Positions 63,976-64,000 of a DNA stretch of 64,000 nucleotides are shown here, in pieces; position 1 is the first letter of the stretch, and each line of letters begins with the position of its first letter. The DNA is from Labedaea rhizosphaerae (GTDB taxonomy: Bacteria > Actinomycetota > Actinomycetes > Mycobacteriales > Pseudonocardiaceae). The notes under the pieces were generated by a model. That model was not told the DNA's origin. It made no database searches and was given only the letters and a program-made list of their open reading frames with translations. The stretch spans positions 720,784 through 784,783 of the forward strand of contig NZ_SNXZ01000003.1 of NCBI RefSeq assembly GCF_004362825.1. The letters run 5' to 3'. The translations under genes and the position numbers were made by a program.

Positions 63976-64000
63976 TGGCTCCGGGGTGCTGCTCTGGGCC

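Overview
The window is high-GC actinobacterial DNA. GTG starts are common, neighbouring genes often overlap as ATGA or GTGA, Tat and Sec signal peptides and DUF397/DUF6292-type genes are present, and many TetR, MarR or ArsR regulators sit divergently beside enzymes. A Pseudonocardiales genome (Lentzea, Saccharothrix or Amycolatopsis type) is the best inference. It is not proved from this sequence.

Layout. 1-5.1 kb: three secreted cellulases in a row (3' end of a probable GH6, then GH48 and GH12), each ending in FN3-CBM2 modules. 5.2-19.8 kb: small enzyme-plus-regulator units (ArsR/oxidoreductase, MBL/TetR, methyltransferase/thioesterase, MarR/esterase/gamma-glutamyltransferase-like, LysR/two SDRs), a membrane GT-C-like protein and a lipoprotein. 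A triple ~146-bp tandem repeat lies at 16.48-16.88 kb. 19.9-22.1 kb: a promoter, a small ORF and a strong terminator, then a dense array of 14 tRNA genes interrupted by a TPR gene and followed by two copies of a 38-bp element, which recurs at the MarR gene (13.5 kb). 22.1-33 kb: nth-like, reductase and folE genes with a SufR-like regulator, a SanA/YdcF-like protein, MerR and TetR regulators, an atypical response regulator, a PEP-mutase-family enzyme and a two-component system. 33-38.7 kb: a complete branched-chain amino-acid-type ABC transporter (livG-livF-sORF-livH-livM-SBP) with a Crp-like site and a TetR-type operator, followed by a TetR gene. 38.8-50 kb: two FAD monooxygenase/TetR pairs, an XRE/DUF397 pair, hsp20 with its RheA-type regulator, a YCII/ECF-sigma pair and an MFS exporter. 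51.8-58.2 kb: an oxidative uronate/aldarate pathway (uronate dehydrogenase, glucarate dehydratase, KDG dehydratase, ketoglutarate semialdehyde dehydrogenase, one unknown protein) around an IclR regulator. 58.4-64 kb: secreted carbohydrate enzymes (alginate-lyase family, GH2, a sialidase-like propeller with ricin-type CBM13) and decayed copies of the ricin module.

The genes fit a soil saprophyte. Secreted enzymes release cellulose- and uronate-containing sugars, the uronate pathway feeds 2-oxoglutarate, and two Crp-like sites hint at catabolite control.

The least explained features are: (i) three intergenic arrays of a 22-bp unit with exact periodicity and a forward-then-inverted layout (45.9, 58.2 and 61.8 kb); (ii) the tRNA array, with three 69-nt tRNAs with a shortened D-arm and two class I tRNAs with Leu-like anticodons; (iii) the triple ~146-bp repeat, whose hairpin variants keep pairing only in minus-strand RNA; and (iv) the 38-bp element shared between the MarR gene and the end of the tRNA array.
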